From assembly GCF_000972845.2 (NCBI RefSeq), contig NC_040013.1:10838309-10902308 (forward strand): a stretch of 64,000 nucleotides of DNA. Reading direction: 5' to 3'. Below, piece after piece: positions 49,839 to 62,299 of this stretch. The notes beneath the pieces were generated by a model that had not been told where the DNA came from, ran no database searches, and saw nothing but the letters and a program-made list of their open reading frames with translations. This stretch comes from Larimichthys crocea. Lineage: Eukaryota > Chordata > Actinopteri > Sciaenidae. Position 1 is the stretch's first letter; every line of letters begins with the position of its first letter. A program made the position numbers and the translations under genes.

Positions 49839-52100
49839 AGTCCCACCAGGATTTCGCGGGCCTTTTTTGAAATAGTTGCGGCCTAAAATGACTGATGTTG
49901 CATGAGGTTTTAAAAAAAAAATTGCGGTGAAAGTTGCGGTGCTTATTACATTTTTGTTGCGAAGAAAAAGTTGCGATAAGTTGCGATTCGACAGTCGCGC
50001 CGGGGGCGAGGGGCCCCGTCCCCGGACCACGGCCACGGGAAGCGCCGAGGTCCGGGCGGGAGGGCGCTGTCCCCGAGCCTTTCCAAGCCCGGCTGGGGCC
50101 AGCCAGCGCCGGGGAGAGGTGTCATGAGGGGATCCTCCCGCACCGTGCGGCCGTCCCGTGATTGGTTAAAATTGCAACACCGCCCTGAATTCACGCCAGC
50201 CGTCTCTCGTTTTCGCGTGGTCACGTCAGCCGCTCCAATATTTTCAAGTGCGCTCTTATTGCCGACTTTATGGCAAATACTTTGAGAAAACTGGGAAAGT
50301 TAGCGCTAGCTTACTGCAGCGTGTGGACACTTCCAGTTTTCAAAATAAGACGTGGGTGTTAAATGTATTAAACGTGTATTTATAAAATATGAAGAATGGT
50401 TTGATTAAAAAAGGTGTGTCTAATAAAACAAGTATGGTCCTGCACTGCTTCAATGCTCATATGTACATTATGAAATATATTAAGAATTCATAAAAATATA
50501 TTATATAAGTGTTAAAATTCTTTAAAAAGAGGTGTGTCTCATACAGCAGGTGTACATCTACTGTTCTACACTGATTTAAGGTCAATAGGTCACATGACCT
50601 GGAAGCTATTGAGCTTCAAAGCTCATATTTACATTATGAAATATATTAAAAATTCATAAGAAATATGACAAGTGTTAAAATTCTTTAAAAACAGTAGTGT
50701 CTCATACAGCAGGTGTAAACCTACTGTTCTACACTGATTTTGAGTCAATAGGTCACATGACCTGGAAGCTATTGAGCTTCAAAGCTCATATTTACATTAT
50801 GAAATATATCATTGATTCTGAGCAAATACAATGCTACCTAGGTAATAATGACATTATTATTTATTAGAAATGAACAATACAAAACAGCAACAAGAACAAT
50901 AATAATAATAACAACAAGCAATCAACAACTCAAACAAGAAGGTACATATCATTTTTTTAGGTGCAAAGGGCGCAATTCCACTCACCTGCCCTTTCTTTTA
51001 GCAGCGTCTCTTCCTCCAGATCCTGGCACTCTTCATGATACCACCTCTCTCAGGTGTCACACTGTATTTGTAAAGTAAGTCAACAAAGACAATATCAGTA
51101 TAATCTTCTCAGCAATGCCACTGAAGTATGCCACAGAGAGTCATTTGTGGTTGTAGACAAAAAGAAAAGGTGTGCTATAATCATTTCTATTCAGATTCCT
51201 ATGAAGAAGATTATGTCTTACACGTCATGTCATTATACTTTTCCAATGTGTGTAATGTGCTGTTCTTAAAATCAAATCACTTTATCACTTACCATATCCC
51301 AGTAATAATTATTTCCTGTCTTGTCCTTGTGTGGCAACTTGCATGTATGCAGACAAACAATGCGATGCAGACTATTAATTGATTTAGAGAAAATAATTAT
51401 CCCTATGTACTCATAATGGACAAGGACAAGACAGGAAATTACTGGGATATGGTTGGTCATGTGACCTATTGACTCAAAATCAGTGTAGAACAGTTGATGT
51501 ACACCTGCTGTATGAGACACACCTGTTTTTATATCATTTTAACACTTGCCATATTTTTTTATGAATTTTTAATATATTTCATAATGTAAATATGAGCTTT
51601 GAAGCTCAATAGCTTCCAGGTCATGTGACCTATTGACTCAAAATCAATGTAGAACAGTAGATGTACACCTTCTGTATAAGACACACCTCTTTTTATATCA
51701 TTTTAACACTTGTCATATTTTTATGAATTTTTAATATATTTCATAATGTACATATGAGCACTGAAGCAGTGCAGGACCATACTTGTTTTATTAGACACTT
51801 TTTTTAATCAAACCATTCTTCATATTTTATAAATACACGTTTAATACATTTAACACCCACGTCTTATTTTGAAAACTGGAAGTGTCCACACGCTGCAGTA
51901 AGGTAGCGCTGACTTTCCCAGTTTTCTCAAAGTATTTGCCATAAAGGCGGCAATAAAGGCGCACTTGAAAATATTGGAGCGGCTGACGTGACCACGCGAA
52001 AACGAGAGACGGCTGGCGTGACCGCAGTCTGAATTCACGGGGATTTACTGAAGTTGCGTTGAAGTTGAAAATCGCAACATCGCGAATTCCTGGAGGGTCT
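49839..52100. mobile_element. Large foldback DNA transposon, non-autonomous
   Basis: The ends form a ~20 bp terminal inverted repeat: AGTCCCACCAGGATTTCGCG on the left and AGACCCTCCAGGAATTCGCG as the reverse complement of the right end. Long inner arms are inverted copies: 50187-50505 matches the reverse complement of ~51700-52035, sharing TGAATTCACGCCAGCC and GTCTCTCGTTTTCGCG. Within the arms, ~145 bp units with GGTCACATGACCTGGAAGC recur. A further inner hairpin pairs 51290-51329 with 51420-51452. No transposase is present. The left arm holds a GC-rich insert (49994-50165) missing from the right arm. No convincing target duplication was found. Confidence 0.82.
49994..50165. other. GC-rich insert within the foldback left arm
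   Basis: About 170 bases of very high GC (GCGCCGGGGGCGAGGGGCCC onward) in an AT-rich element, absent from the right arm. It could be captured host DNA, possibly rDNA-like by texture, but I cannot confirm a source. Confidence 0.5.
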
Positions 52101-52660
52101 AATAATACAAAATACACAGTTACACACAATAGCACATAACATACACCCACAATGTCAGTGGCTACAGAGCTGATTATCCTTTAGCAGACTTTTTCATTTG
52201 GTTTTAAATGTACTGATGGAGGTGCAGCTCTTTACATCATCAGGTAGGTCATTCAACTGAGTTGTGGCTTTCACAGAGAAGGCTGATTGCCCAAATGCAG
52301 AGCGACGAAATGGTACCATCGTACAGAGGATATTCTAAATTTGAGAATAATGTAAAATTCTCAAAGCTCAGTAAATTGTATTTTTCCAGTACCCTATAGT
52401 GATGGAAATGCATTGGCTTTTTGTCTAGAGTTTTTAGAGTTTGTTTGTGTATGGATTTAAGAGGTCTTATGGTTGTTTCTACAGCCTGCCCCCAGCATGT
52501 AATACAATAAGACATGGCAAAGAATCATAGCATGCATAAATATTTTGGCTGCGTCCGAAGAGAGAAAGTTTCTGTCTAAAATTTGCCATGTTGTACTTTA
52601 TGGTTTTGACTGTTTTTTTAAACATATTTCTTTAAGTTCAATTTTGGATCCAGTGTGACA
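52101..52660 (-). mobile_element. LINE reverse-transcriptase C-terminal fragment
   Basis: The minus-strand frame at 52515-52249 reads SYCITCWGQAVETTIRPLKS and KQTLKTLDKKPMHFHH. It continues in another frame into RRSAFGQSAFSVKATTQLND and DVKSCTSISTFKTK, the C-terminal RT and tail of a fish non-LTR element as I know it. Frameshifts show decay. Confidence 0.75.
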
Positions 52661-52779
52661 CACAGTATACTGAGTAGTACAAATATTTACTGCACACACA
52701 CACACACACAGTATACTGAGCAACAGACATATTTACTGCAAACACACAGACAGTGTGTCTGCAGTAAAGATGTCTACTG
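52661..52779. repeat. Short block of the hairpin repeat
   Basis: AGTATACTGAGCA, ATATTTACTGCA and CTGCAGTAAAGATGTCTACTG motifs match the large array at 58091-62299. It abuts DIRS fragment A directly. Confidence 0.85.
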
Positions 52780-53409
52780 CCCGCATTGGCCTGCGATGCA
52801 TTGGCTGGCGGAGATATATCAGCTGCTGTGCGCTCAGCCCTGGCAGCTCCCGCTGCGCAGGGACCTGCTATCGCGGGGAGGGGGGACGGTTTTCCACCCA
52901 CAACCAGAGCGCCTGGCTCTGTGGGCTTGGCCCCTGAGCGGCTAAATCTGTCAGCTGTGGGCCTTTCACAGCGCGTGATTTCCACTATACAGAGTGCTCG
53001 AGCCTCCTCCACTAGGTCTCTGTATGACTGTAAGTGGAGAGTGTTTGAGGGGTGGTGTCACAGAAACGGCCACATTCCCTTTCAGTGTCCTGTAGGAGTG
53101 ATATTGTCATTCTTGCAGGACCTGATTGACAAACGAAAAGCCTTCTCCACGATTAAAGTGTACTTAGCGGCTATCGCTGCATGTCACCAGCACCCGCTGG
53201 TTTGCCGTTTTATGAAGGGAGCGCGCAGGCTTCTCCCCGTGTCCAGACCACTGGTACCACTGTGGGATCTGGCTGTGGTTCTGGAGGGGCTTAAGGGCCC
53301 TCCTTTTGAGCCACTGGAGTGAGCGGACTTGAAACACGTGTCTCTCAAGACAGTGTTGTTGCTGGCTCTGGCTTCGGCTAAACGGGTTAGTGACATCCAT
53401 GCGCTTTCA
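52780..53409 (+). mobile_element. DIRS-type retrotransposon fragment A (truncated tyrosine recombinase)
   Basis: The frame 52786-53322 gives an RNase H-proximal tail then the N-terminal part of a tyrosine recombinase (SARASSTRSLYDCKWRVF, LSFLQDLIDKRKAFSTIKVY, RFMKGARRLLPVSRPLVP). A premature TGA (53320-53322) is caused by one base: GGAGTGAGC here against GGAGGGAGC in fragment D. Coding resumes in frame to the junction at 53409, where it meets an inverted copy. It is interrupted before the catalytic H-x-x-R and Tyr. Confidence 0.88.
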
Positions 53410-55575
53410 GACATCTCACTTTCATATTATCACGAGAACCCGGGGTTATTTTGTAAATAACCTAAAGTCTCTTTTCATAATATTTCGCTCGATTGTCTCA
53501 CTATGGGATGTGGTTGCTCCCCGTATTGCCAGACAAGTTATCTTAGCGTCCACCACCCACAGGGAAAAGTACTCTGTTTCCTATCAGGACAGCACAACCG
53601 CTCGGGCCACGCACGGAGCGGAAACTTCCCGGCATATAGAAACGGACAAAAGTGAGTGGCGCGGAACAACTCGCCGCAGCACATGATGTCTCTCTGAACA
53701 GAAGAAACTCCCTGGAATCAGGCCCCGGCTGCGCAAGCCCGAGTCGCGTGTGCCCCGCAGGACCCACCGTTGCGCAAACCCTGACTCGCATAAGCCAAAG
53801 CAACGCCTCCACCACACCGTGGGGAAGGCGCTTGCTTTTGAGACAGGGCCCCCTTATTAGGATTAGCCCAGGAGACGAACAGCTGATCGCTCCTCCTGAA
53901 AACCCCTTGTCCTATCCATCATGAAGTGGCGGCTAACCGCAGGCACTGACATAATCGCATAGGCGACAAGAACTGCTCACCGCGGTGAGGCAGCGAAAGC
54001 GCACAAGGTCAGTAGGGGGATAAGCATGAGGCCCACACTTTAGGCACAACAAGCCGGGTTGGGGCTTACAAAATCATCCTGTACAATCCCCAGGGAAGAA
54101 CCTGGCGCATGAGGGATGCACCGAAGCGCAAGAGATTCACTTAACCCGTTGAGCCAAGCCGAGCCACAACAACACTGTCTTCGAGGACAGTGTTTCCAAG
54201 TCCGCATCCCTCCAGTGGCTGCAAAAGGAGGAGCCTTAGCCGCTCCAGAACCCCAGCCAGAGCCACAGTGGTAACCATGGTCTGGCACGGGGGAGAAGCT
54301 GCGCGCACACTTAATAAACGGCAAGCCAGCGGGGCTGTGTGACATGCAGCGATAGCCGCACTAAGTAACACTTTAATCGGGGGAAGGGCTGTTCGTTTGT
54401 CAATAGGTCCTCAAGGAAGACGAATCAATCCTTCCGGACACGAAAGGGAATGTGGCGTTGCGTTGACACCACCCCTCAAAACCTCTCACTACAGTCGATC
54501 AGCAGCACCTAGTGGAGGAGGCTCGAGTGCACTCTGTATAGTGGAAAGTCACGGCTGTAAAGGGCCCACAGCTGCTGACAGGATTTAGCCCGCTCAGTCG
54601 CGGGCCAGCCCACAGAGCCAGGCGCTCTGGGTGTGGGTGGAAAACTGGCGCCCCTCAGTACAGCAAATCATCTGCGAATAGGCATGGTCCCTGCGCAGGC
54701 GGGAGTAGCTGCCAGGGCTGAGCGCAGCAGCTGATATAGAGTCTCCGCAGCCAATTGCATCGCAGGCAATGCGGAGCTATTCACAAATCAGTGCATGGCC
54801 ATGTTCCCTCACTCTGGACCGAGTGGGGGGTATCCAGGCCAGGGGAGGGAATGTGTTAAAATGCTTGAGCGGCCAGACGTGCGCTAGTGCGTCTCTGCTA
54901 CGGGGAGGCATCCATGCCACGCCGAGAGTAAAACAGCCGCACTGCGCGTTGTCTCTCGTACCGTGAACCAGATCCACCATGGCTCCGACCGAAACGGGGC
55001 CCATATCTGTTCCAAATCTCTGGGTGCAGAAGAGCCCATCCCGTATACGGACGCGCCCCAGGACAACAGGTCTGCGCCAGTGTTCAGGACTCCCAGGTGT
55101 GCGTCGCTCTCAGGGAGAGGAGGAGACGGACCGCAGCTCCACAGGATTAGTCTGCGTGCCCGCATGTACAAAACTGACGGGAGCGTAATCCCCCTTGGAC
55201 GGTTTGATGTACACACCGTCGTCGTATTGTCCTCCTCACCAGTACATGATGGACCCACTGAGACGGAAGGAAATGTTTCAGGGAGAGGAACCCCGCTGAA
55301 AGTTCCAGAAAATTTATTGTGAGACCGCTGGATGGTCCACACCCCAGCGGCCCCTCACAGACCGGCCCTCCGTGAATCCATGCCCCAATCCGTCAGGTGG
55401 CGTCCGTAGTGACCACCTTCCTGGCAGGACGGGGCCCATGGGCACCCCCGTGGGTCAGAAAGGATGGGGGCTCACCAGTAGCGCAACGCCCTGGCGCACC
55501 CCGGTGTGACCACACTCTCTGTTGCGCCATGACGCACGGGATCCAGCCCGCATGAGGCCTGTGTGCGTTGTGTGT
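53410..55575 (-). mobile_element. DIRS-type retrotransposon fragment B (inverted)
   Basis: Reverse-oriented copy. Its 3' terminal block (53410-53530) is the reverse complement of 63297-63420 in fragment D. Further right lie a frameshifted tyrosine recombinase (53540-54560) and an RNase H region with DNTTTV, GADLLSWG and KVVTTDAT-like motifs (54880-55600). The order RNase H then tyrosine recombinase on the minus strand is that of DIRS elements. Many stops and frameshifts show decay. It ends in degenerate hairpin repeats. Confidence 0.85.
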
Positions 55576-57104
55576 AGTAGGATATCTGTATGCTCGGGAT
55601 ACCAAAAAACAGCATTATACTGAGCAGTAGGCCTCTTTTACTGCCAGACATACTGTGTGTGTCTGCAGCTAAATATGTCTACGTCAGTCTACTGTGTGTT
55701 GTGTCGCCAGTAAATAATCTATATTATGAGTTGCGTGTGCGTTTGGTTTGTGTCTGCAGTTAAATATCTGTAACTGCTGGGGATACCACAAAACAGTATT
55801 ACTGAGCAGTTAAACATCTTTACCGCAGACCTACTGTCTGTATGTTTGCCAGTAATATGTTCTATTCTTGCCCACTCAGTATACTGTGTGCGTGTGTGTG
55901 TGATACATATATATCTGTATGCTCAGGATACACAAACAGTCACTGAGCAGTAGACATCTTACTGAGACATACTGTCTTTGTGTTTGCAGTAAATATGTTT
56001 ACTGCTCAGTATACTTTTGTGGTGTGTGTGATGTGTACAGTATATCTCTGTACTATCTGAGTTATTACCTGTCTCGTTGTGTGTGTGTGCCCGTTAACAT
56101 ATTCTGTATCTTGCTCGGGATTACAACAAACAGTATACTGAGCAGTCGACATTCTTTACCGGAGACATTTCACTTGTCCGTATGGTTTGCAGTAAATTAC
56201 GTCTAATGCCCTCAGGATTACTGTGGTATGTGTGTAGCTGTCTGATTGTAAATATCTGTACTGCTCGGGATACGCAAACAGTATTACTGAGCAGTAGACC
56301 ATCTTTAAAGCAGATCTACTGCTGTGTTGTTGTGCAGTAAATGTCTATCGCTCAGCATACTGGTGGGTGTGTGTGACAGTAATATCTGTACTGCTCGGAT
56401 ACACAACAAATACTCGAGCAGTAGGCCCATCTACGCAGACATACTGTCGTTGTTTGCAGTAAATATGTCTACTGCTCAGTATTACTGTGTGTCTGTTTTT
56501 TTTTTATCTGGTTGTGGGTGTACAGTAAATACTCTTACTGCTCAGGTAGACAAAACAGTACCCATGAGCAGAGCCATTTACCAAAGATACATACTGTCGC
56601 CTGTGTTTGCAGTAAGATATGTCTACTGTCATTATTTACTGTGCTGTGTGTGTGTGTATCCTTGCAGTAAATATCATATCTATATGAGTAGTCTCTATTA
56701 CTGTGTGCATGCGTGGTGCTGCTAGTAAGATATATGTTATACTTGTTTTGGATACACAAAACCGTATTACTGAGCAGTAGACATCTTTACTGCAGACATA
56801 CTGTCTGTGTGTCTGCTAGTAAATTTGTCTACTGCTCAGTATCTCTGTGTGTGCGTGCTGTTCTGTGTTGTGTACAATAAATACCTCTGAACTCTTCAGG
56901 ATACACAAAACATTATATGAGCCGCAGACCACTTACTCGCAGACCATACTGTCTGTGGTTTGCCTGTATATTGTCTACTGCCTCAGTTCCATGTTGTGTG
57001 GTGTGGTTGCATTAAACTAATCTTACTCCTGAGTATAGTATACTGCCTGTGCGCCCCTGTTGTTAGCTTTACATATCTGTACTGCACGGATACCAAAAAA
57101 CTTC
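55576..57104. repeat. Degenerate hairpin-repeat array
   Basis: Motifs ACTGAGCAGTAGACAT, CTTTACTGCAGACATACTG, TTGCAGTAAATATGTCTACT and TGCTCGGGATAC recur, with numerous 1-3 base indels. It is the same family as 58091-62299 in the opposite orientation. Indel density is much higher than in the other array, either from age or from poor base accuracy near the gap. Confidence 0.8.
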
Positions 57105-58080
57105 TAGGTTATTTACAATAACTTGTGTTCTCTGAGTCCATGCAATTGAGGAAGTCTCACTACTGGATGCACGCCCCCTGCCAGGACCTCACGAAGCATT
57201 AATTCATTACGCCCATTCTGATGGCTGTGTGACGTGTCACGTCCGCCTCCCCCCGGTAGTACCCACCTACCTTAAATAGCCCATGCGGACTGGCAACCAC
57301 GTCCATTCAAGATAAGCAACCTCTTCTCACTCTGCCCCAGCCAAGAAGGGTGTCTGGTGAGGAGCATCTCTACTCATATTTACTCAGGAGACCGGGGGCC
57401 TGTTATCTAGTATAACTAAGAGTTCTCTTATCATATATTTCGCTCATCATTGTCTCCACTATGGGATGTTGGTCTCCTCCGTATTGCCCGGACACAGCTT
57501 ATCTTAGCGTCCACCAACCCACGGAAAGTTCCTGTTTCCCTATCACCGACAAGCACTCCATGCCGTCCTCAGCATATAGAAACGGACAAAAGTGCGAGGG
57601 CGAGGACCAACCGCCGCAGCACAGATGTCCTGCACAGAAAACTCCCCTAGAATAAGGGCCAGGGATGCGGCAAGCCCCGATCGAGTTGCGCCCGCAACAC
57701 CCAGGTGGCTGCCCAAACCATTGGCTCGTATTAAGCCCAACGGAAGTCGCCCCACCACCCAGTTGGATAGGCGCTGCTTTTGAGACAGCTTCCCCTTATG
57801 ATGATTAGCCAAGGAAACGAACCGCTGATGTCGTCCTCCTGAAACCCACACTTGCTCCGTCATCCCCTAATAAGTGCGCCACCGCAGACTCTGGATATAA
57901 CTGCATGCGCGACACTGCTTTCCACCCGGTGAGGGTTCAGCACAAGCCACCAGGTCAATAGGAGAACATGAGGCCCAACCACCTTAGGCACAAAAAGCCA
58001 GGTTGGGCTTCAAAATCATCCTTACATCCCCCGGGAAAGGACCTTGGGCGCCCCTTCATGAGGGATGCACCGACAAGCGC
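57105..58080 (-). mobile_element. DIRS-type retrotransposon fragment C (inverted, degraded)
   Basis: Starts with the inverted DIRS 3' terminus (TAGGTTATTTACAATAAC, TTCTCTGAGT). Minus-strand segments KQRLSNWVV, SVQDICAAA and TFVRFYML belong to the recombinase C-terminus. Indels break the frame repeatedly. It runs into the ten-N gap. Confidence 0.82.
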
Positions 58081-58090
58081 NNNNNNNNNN
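58081..58090. other. Assembly gap (10 N)
   Basis: Ten Ns between DIRS fragment C and the hairpin array. Confidence 1.
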
Positions 58091-61000
58091 TATACTGTTT
58101 GGTATCCCGAGCAGTACAGATATTTACTGTACACACACACGCACACAACACACAGTATAACTGAGCAGTAGACTATATTTACTGCAACACACAAGACAGT
58201 ATGTCTGGGTAAAGATGTCTACTGCTCAGTATACTGTTTGTGTATCCCGAGCAGTACAGATATTTTACTGTACACCACACAGCCCACACACCACAGTATA
58301 CTGAGCAGTAGACATATTTACTGCAACACACAGACAGTATGTCTGCGGTAAAGATGTCTACCGCTCAGTATACTGTTTGTGTATCCCGAGCAGTACAGAT
58401 ATTTACTGCACACAAACACACGCACAAAGTATACTGAGCAGTAGACATATTTACTGCAAACACACAGACAGTATGTCTGTAGTAAAGATGTCTACTGCTC
58501 AGTATGCTGTTTGTGTATCCAGGCAGTACAGATATTACTGTACACCACAGCACACAGTATACTCAGTAGTACAGATATTTACTGCAACACACACACAGTA
58601 TATGAGCAGTAGAATTTTACTGCAAACACACGAAGTATTCTGGGTAAAGATGTCTACTGCTCAGTATCTGTTTGTGTATCCGAGCAGTACAGATATTTAC
58701 TGACACACACACACGCACACAGTTACTAGCAGTAGCATATTTACTGCAAACACACAGACAGTATGTCTGAGTAGTAAGATGTCACTAAGCTCAGTAACTG
58801 TTTGTGTATCCCAGAGTACAGATATTTACTGTACACACACACACACAGCACACAGTATACTCAGTAGTACAATATTTTACTGCAAAACCACACAACACCG
58901 TATACTGAGCAGTAGACATATTTACTGCAAACACACAGACAGTATGTCTGCGGTAAAGTGTCTACTGCTCAGTATACTGTTTGTGTATCCTGACAGTACA
59001 GATATTTACTGTACACACACACGCCCACACACACAGATTACTGACAGTGACATATTTACTGCAAGACACACAGACAGTATGTCTGCGGTAAAGACGTCTA
59101 CTGCTCAGTATACTGTTTGTGTATTCTGAGCAGTACAGATATTTACTGTACACACACACACACGCACACAGTATGTACAGATATTTACTGCAGACACACA
59201 CACACAGTATACTGAACAGTAGACATATTTACTACAGACACACAGACAGTATGTCTGCAGTAAGATGTCTACTGCTCAGTTATCGTTTGTGTATCCCGAG
59301 CAGTACGGATATTTACTACACACACGCACACAGTATACTCAGTAGTACAGATATTTACTGCAGACACACACACACACACACACACAGTATACTGAGCAGT
59401 AGACATATTTACGGCAAACACACAGACAGTATGTCTGCGGTAAGATGTCTGCTGCTCAGTATAATGTTTGTGTATCCTGAAGAGTTCAGGTATTTATTGT
59501 ACACACACATGCACACACAGTGTACTGAGCAGTAGACATATTTACTGCAGACACACAGACAGTATGTCTGCAGTAAAGATGTCTACTGCTCAGTATACTG
59601 TTTGTGTATCCCAAGCAGTACAGATATTTACTGCACACACACGCATGCACACAGTATACTCCATAGTATAGATATTTACTGCAGACACACACACACACAC
59701 ACAGTATACTGAGCAGTAGACATATTCACGGCAAACACACAGACAGTATGTCTGCGGTAAGATGTCTGCTGCTCAGTATAATGTTTGTGTTCCTGAAGAG
59801 TTCAGGTATTTATTGTACACACACACGCACACACACAGTGTACTGAGCAGTAGACATATTTACTGCAGACACACAGACAGTATGTCTGCAGTAAAGATGT
59901 CTACTGCTCAGTATACTGTTTGTGTATCCCAAGCAGTACAGATATTTACTGCACACACACGCATGCACACAGTATACTCCGTAGTATAGATATTTACTGC
60001 AGACACACACACACGGTATACTGAGCAGTAGACATATTTACTGCAAACACACAGACAGTATGTCTGTGGTAAGATGTCTACTGCTCAGTGTACTGTTTGT
60101 CTATCCTGATCAGTACAGATATTTACTGTACACACACACGCACATACACACAGTATACTGAGCAGTAGACATATTTACTGCAAACAGACAGACAGTATGT
60201 CTGCGGTAAGATGTCTACTGCTCAGTATACTGTTTGCGTATCCCGAGCAGTACAGATATTTACTGTATACACACACACACACACACAGTATCCTGAGCAG
60301 TAGACATTTATTGCAAACACACAGACAGTATGTCTGCGGTAAAGATGTCTACTGCTCATTTTACTGTTTGTGTATCCCGAGCAGTACAGATATGTACTGC
60401 ACACACACACGCGCACACACATACACTATACTGAGCAGTAGACATATTTACTGCAAACACACAGACAGTATGTCTGCGGTAAAGATGTCTACTGCTCAGT
60501 ATACTGTTTGCGTATCCCGAGCAGTACAGATATTTACTGTACACACACACACACACACACACAGTATGCTGAGCAGTAGACGTTTATTGCAAACACACCG
60601 ACAGTATGTCTGCAGTAAGATGTCTACTGCTCATTTTACTGTTTGTGTATCCTGAGCAGTACAGATATTTACTGTATACACACACACACACAGTATCCTG
60701 AGCAGTAGACATTTATTGCAAACACACAGACAGTATGTCTGCGGTAAAGATGTATACTGCTCATTTTACTGTTTGTGTATCCCGAGCAGTACAGATATTT
60801 ACTGCACACACACACGCGCACACACATACACTATACTGAGCAGTAGACGTATTTACTGCAAACATACGGACAGTATGTCTGCTGTAAAGATGTCTACTGC
60901 TCAGTATACTGTTTCTGTATCCCGAGCAGTACAGATATTTACCCCCCACACACACACACGCAGACAGTATACTCAGTAGTACACATATATACTGAACACA

Positions 61001-62299
61001 CACACACACAGTATACTGAGCAGTAGACATTTATTGCAAACACACAGACAGTATGTCTGCGGTAAAGATGTCTACTGCTCATTTTACTGTTTGTGTATCC
61101 CGAGCAGTACAGACATTTACTGCACACACACACGCGCACACACACACACTATACTGAACAGTAGACATATTTACTGCAGAGACACAGACAGTATGTCTGC
61201 AGTAAAGATGTCTACTGCTCAGTATGCTGTTTTTGTATCTTGAGCAGTACAGATATTAACTACACACACGCACACAGTATACTCAGTATTACAGCTATTT
61301 ACTGCAGACACACACACACACAGTATACTGAGCAGTAGACATATTTACTGCAAACAGACAGAAAGTATGTCTGCGGTAAAGATGTCTACTGCTCAGTGTA
61401 CTGTTTGCGTATCCCGAGCAGTACAGATATTTACTGCAGACACACACACGCACACAGCATACTCAGTAGTATAGATGTTTACTGCACACACACACACACA
61501 GTATACTGAACAGTAGACATATTTACTGCAGACACACAGACAGTATGTCTGCAGTAAAGATGTCTACTGCTCAGTATGCTGTTTTTGTATCCCGAGCAGT
61601 ACAGATATTAACTACACACACGCGCACAGTATACTCAGTATTACAGCTATTTACTGCAGACACACACACACAGTATACTGAGCAGTAGACATATATACTG
61701 CAAACACACAGACAGTATGTCTGCGGTAAGATGTCTACTGCTCAGTATACTGTTTGTGTATCCTGAGCAGTACAGGTATTTACTGTACACACACACGCAC
61801 ACACACAGTGTACTGAGCAGTAGACATATTTACTGCAGACAGACAGTATATCTGCAGTAACGATGTCTACTGCTCAGTATACTTTTTGTGTATCCTGAGC
61901 AGTACAGATATTTACTGCAGACACACACACACACAGTATACTGAGCAGTAGACATATTTACTGCACACACACACAGTATGTCTGCGGTAAAGATGTCTAC
62001 TGCTCAGTATACTGTTTGTGTATCCCGAGCAGTACAGATATTTACTGCACACACACACACGCAGACAGTATACTCTGTAGTACAGATATTTACTGCAGAC
62101 ACACACACACACACAGTATACTGAGCAGTAGACATATTTACTGCAAACACACAGACAGTATGTCTGCAGTAAGATGTCTACTGCTCAGTATACTGTTTGT
62201 GTGTCCTGAGCAGTACAGATAATTACTGTACACACACACGCACATACACACAGTATACTGAGCAGTAGACATATTTACTGCAAACACACAGACAGTATG
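58091..62299. repeat. Hairpin-forming tandem satellite array (~140/175 bp units)
   Basis: About 4.2 kb of tandem units. Each has a near-palindrome with ~31-32 base arms: CAGTATACTGAGCAGTAGAC followed by ATATTTACTGCA, a ~20 base loop containing GACAGTATGTC, and the complementary arm (for example 60151-60232). The arms are joined by a TGTATCCCGAGCAGTACAG module and CA-dinucleotide runs. A longer unit form adds an ACTCAGTAGTACAGATATTT module. Open frames on both strands are by-products of the repeat. The array abuts DIRS fragment D at 62300. Confidence 0.93.

Noticed and set aside
54040..55342. Separate host genes in the GC-rich frames
   Set aside because: Read on the minus strand they are frameshifted DIRS RNase H and recombinase pieces.
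58365..62222. Many 60-150 codon open frames on both strands in the hairpin array
   Set aside because: They repeat with the satellite unit, occur on both strands, and encode Tyr/Cys/His-Thr-rich periodic peptides. They are by-products of a repeat poor in stop codons.
58091..62299. CRISPR array
   Set aside because: The regular repeats are eukaryotic satellite units with CA runs and no unique spacers.
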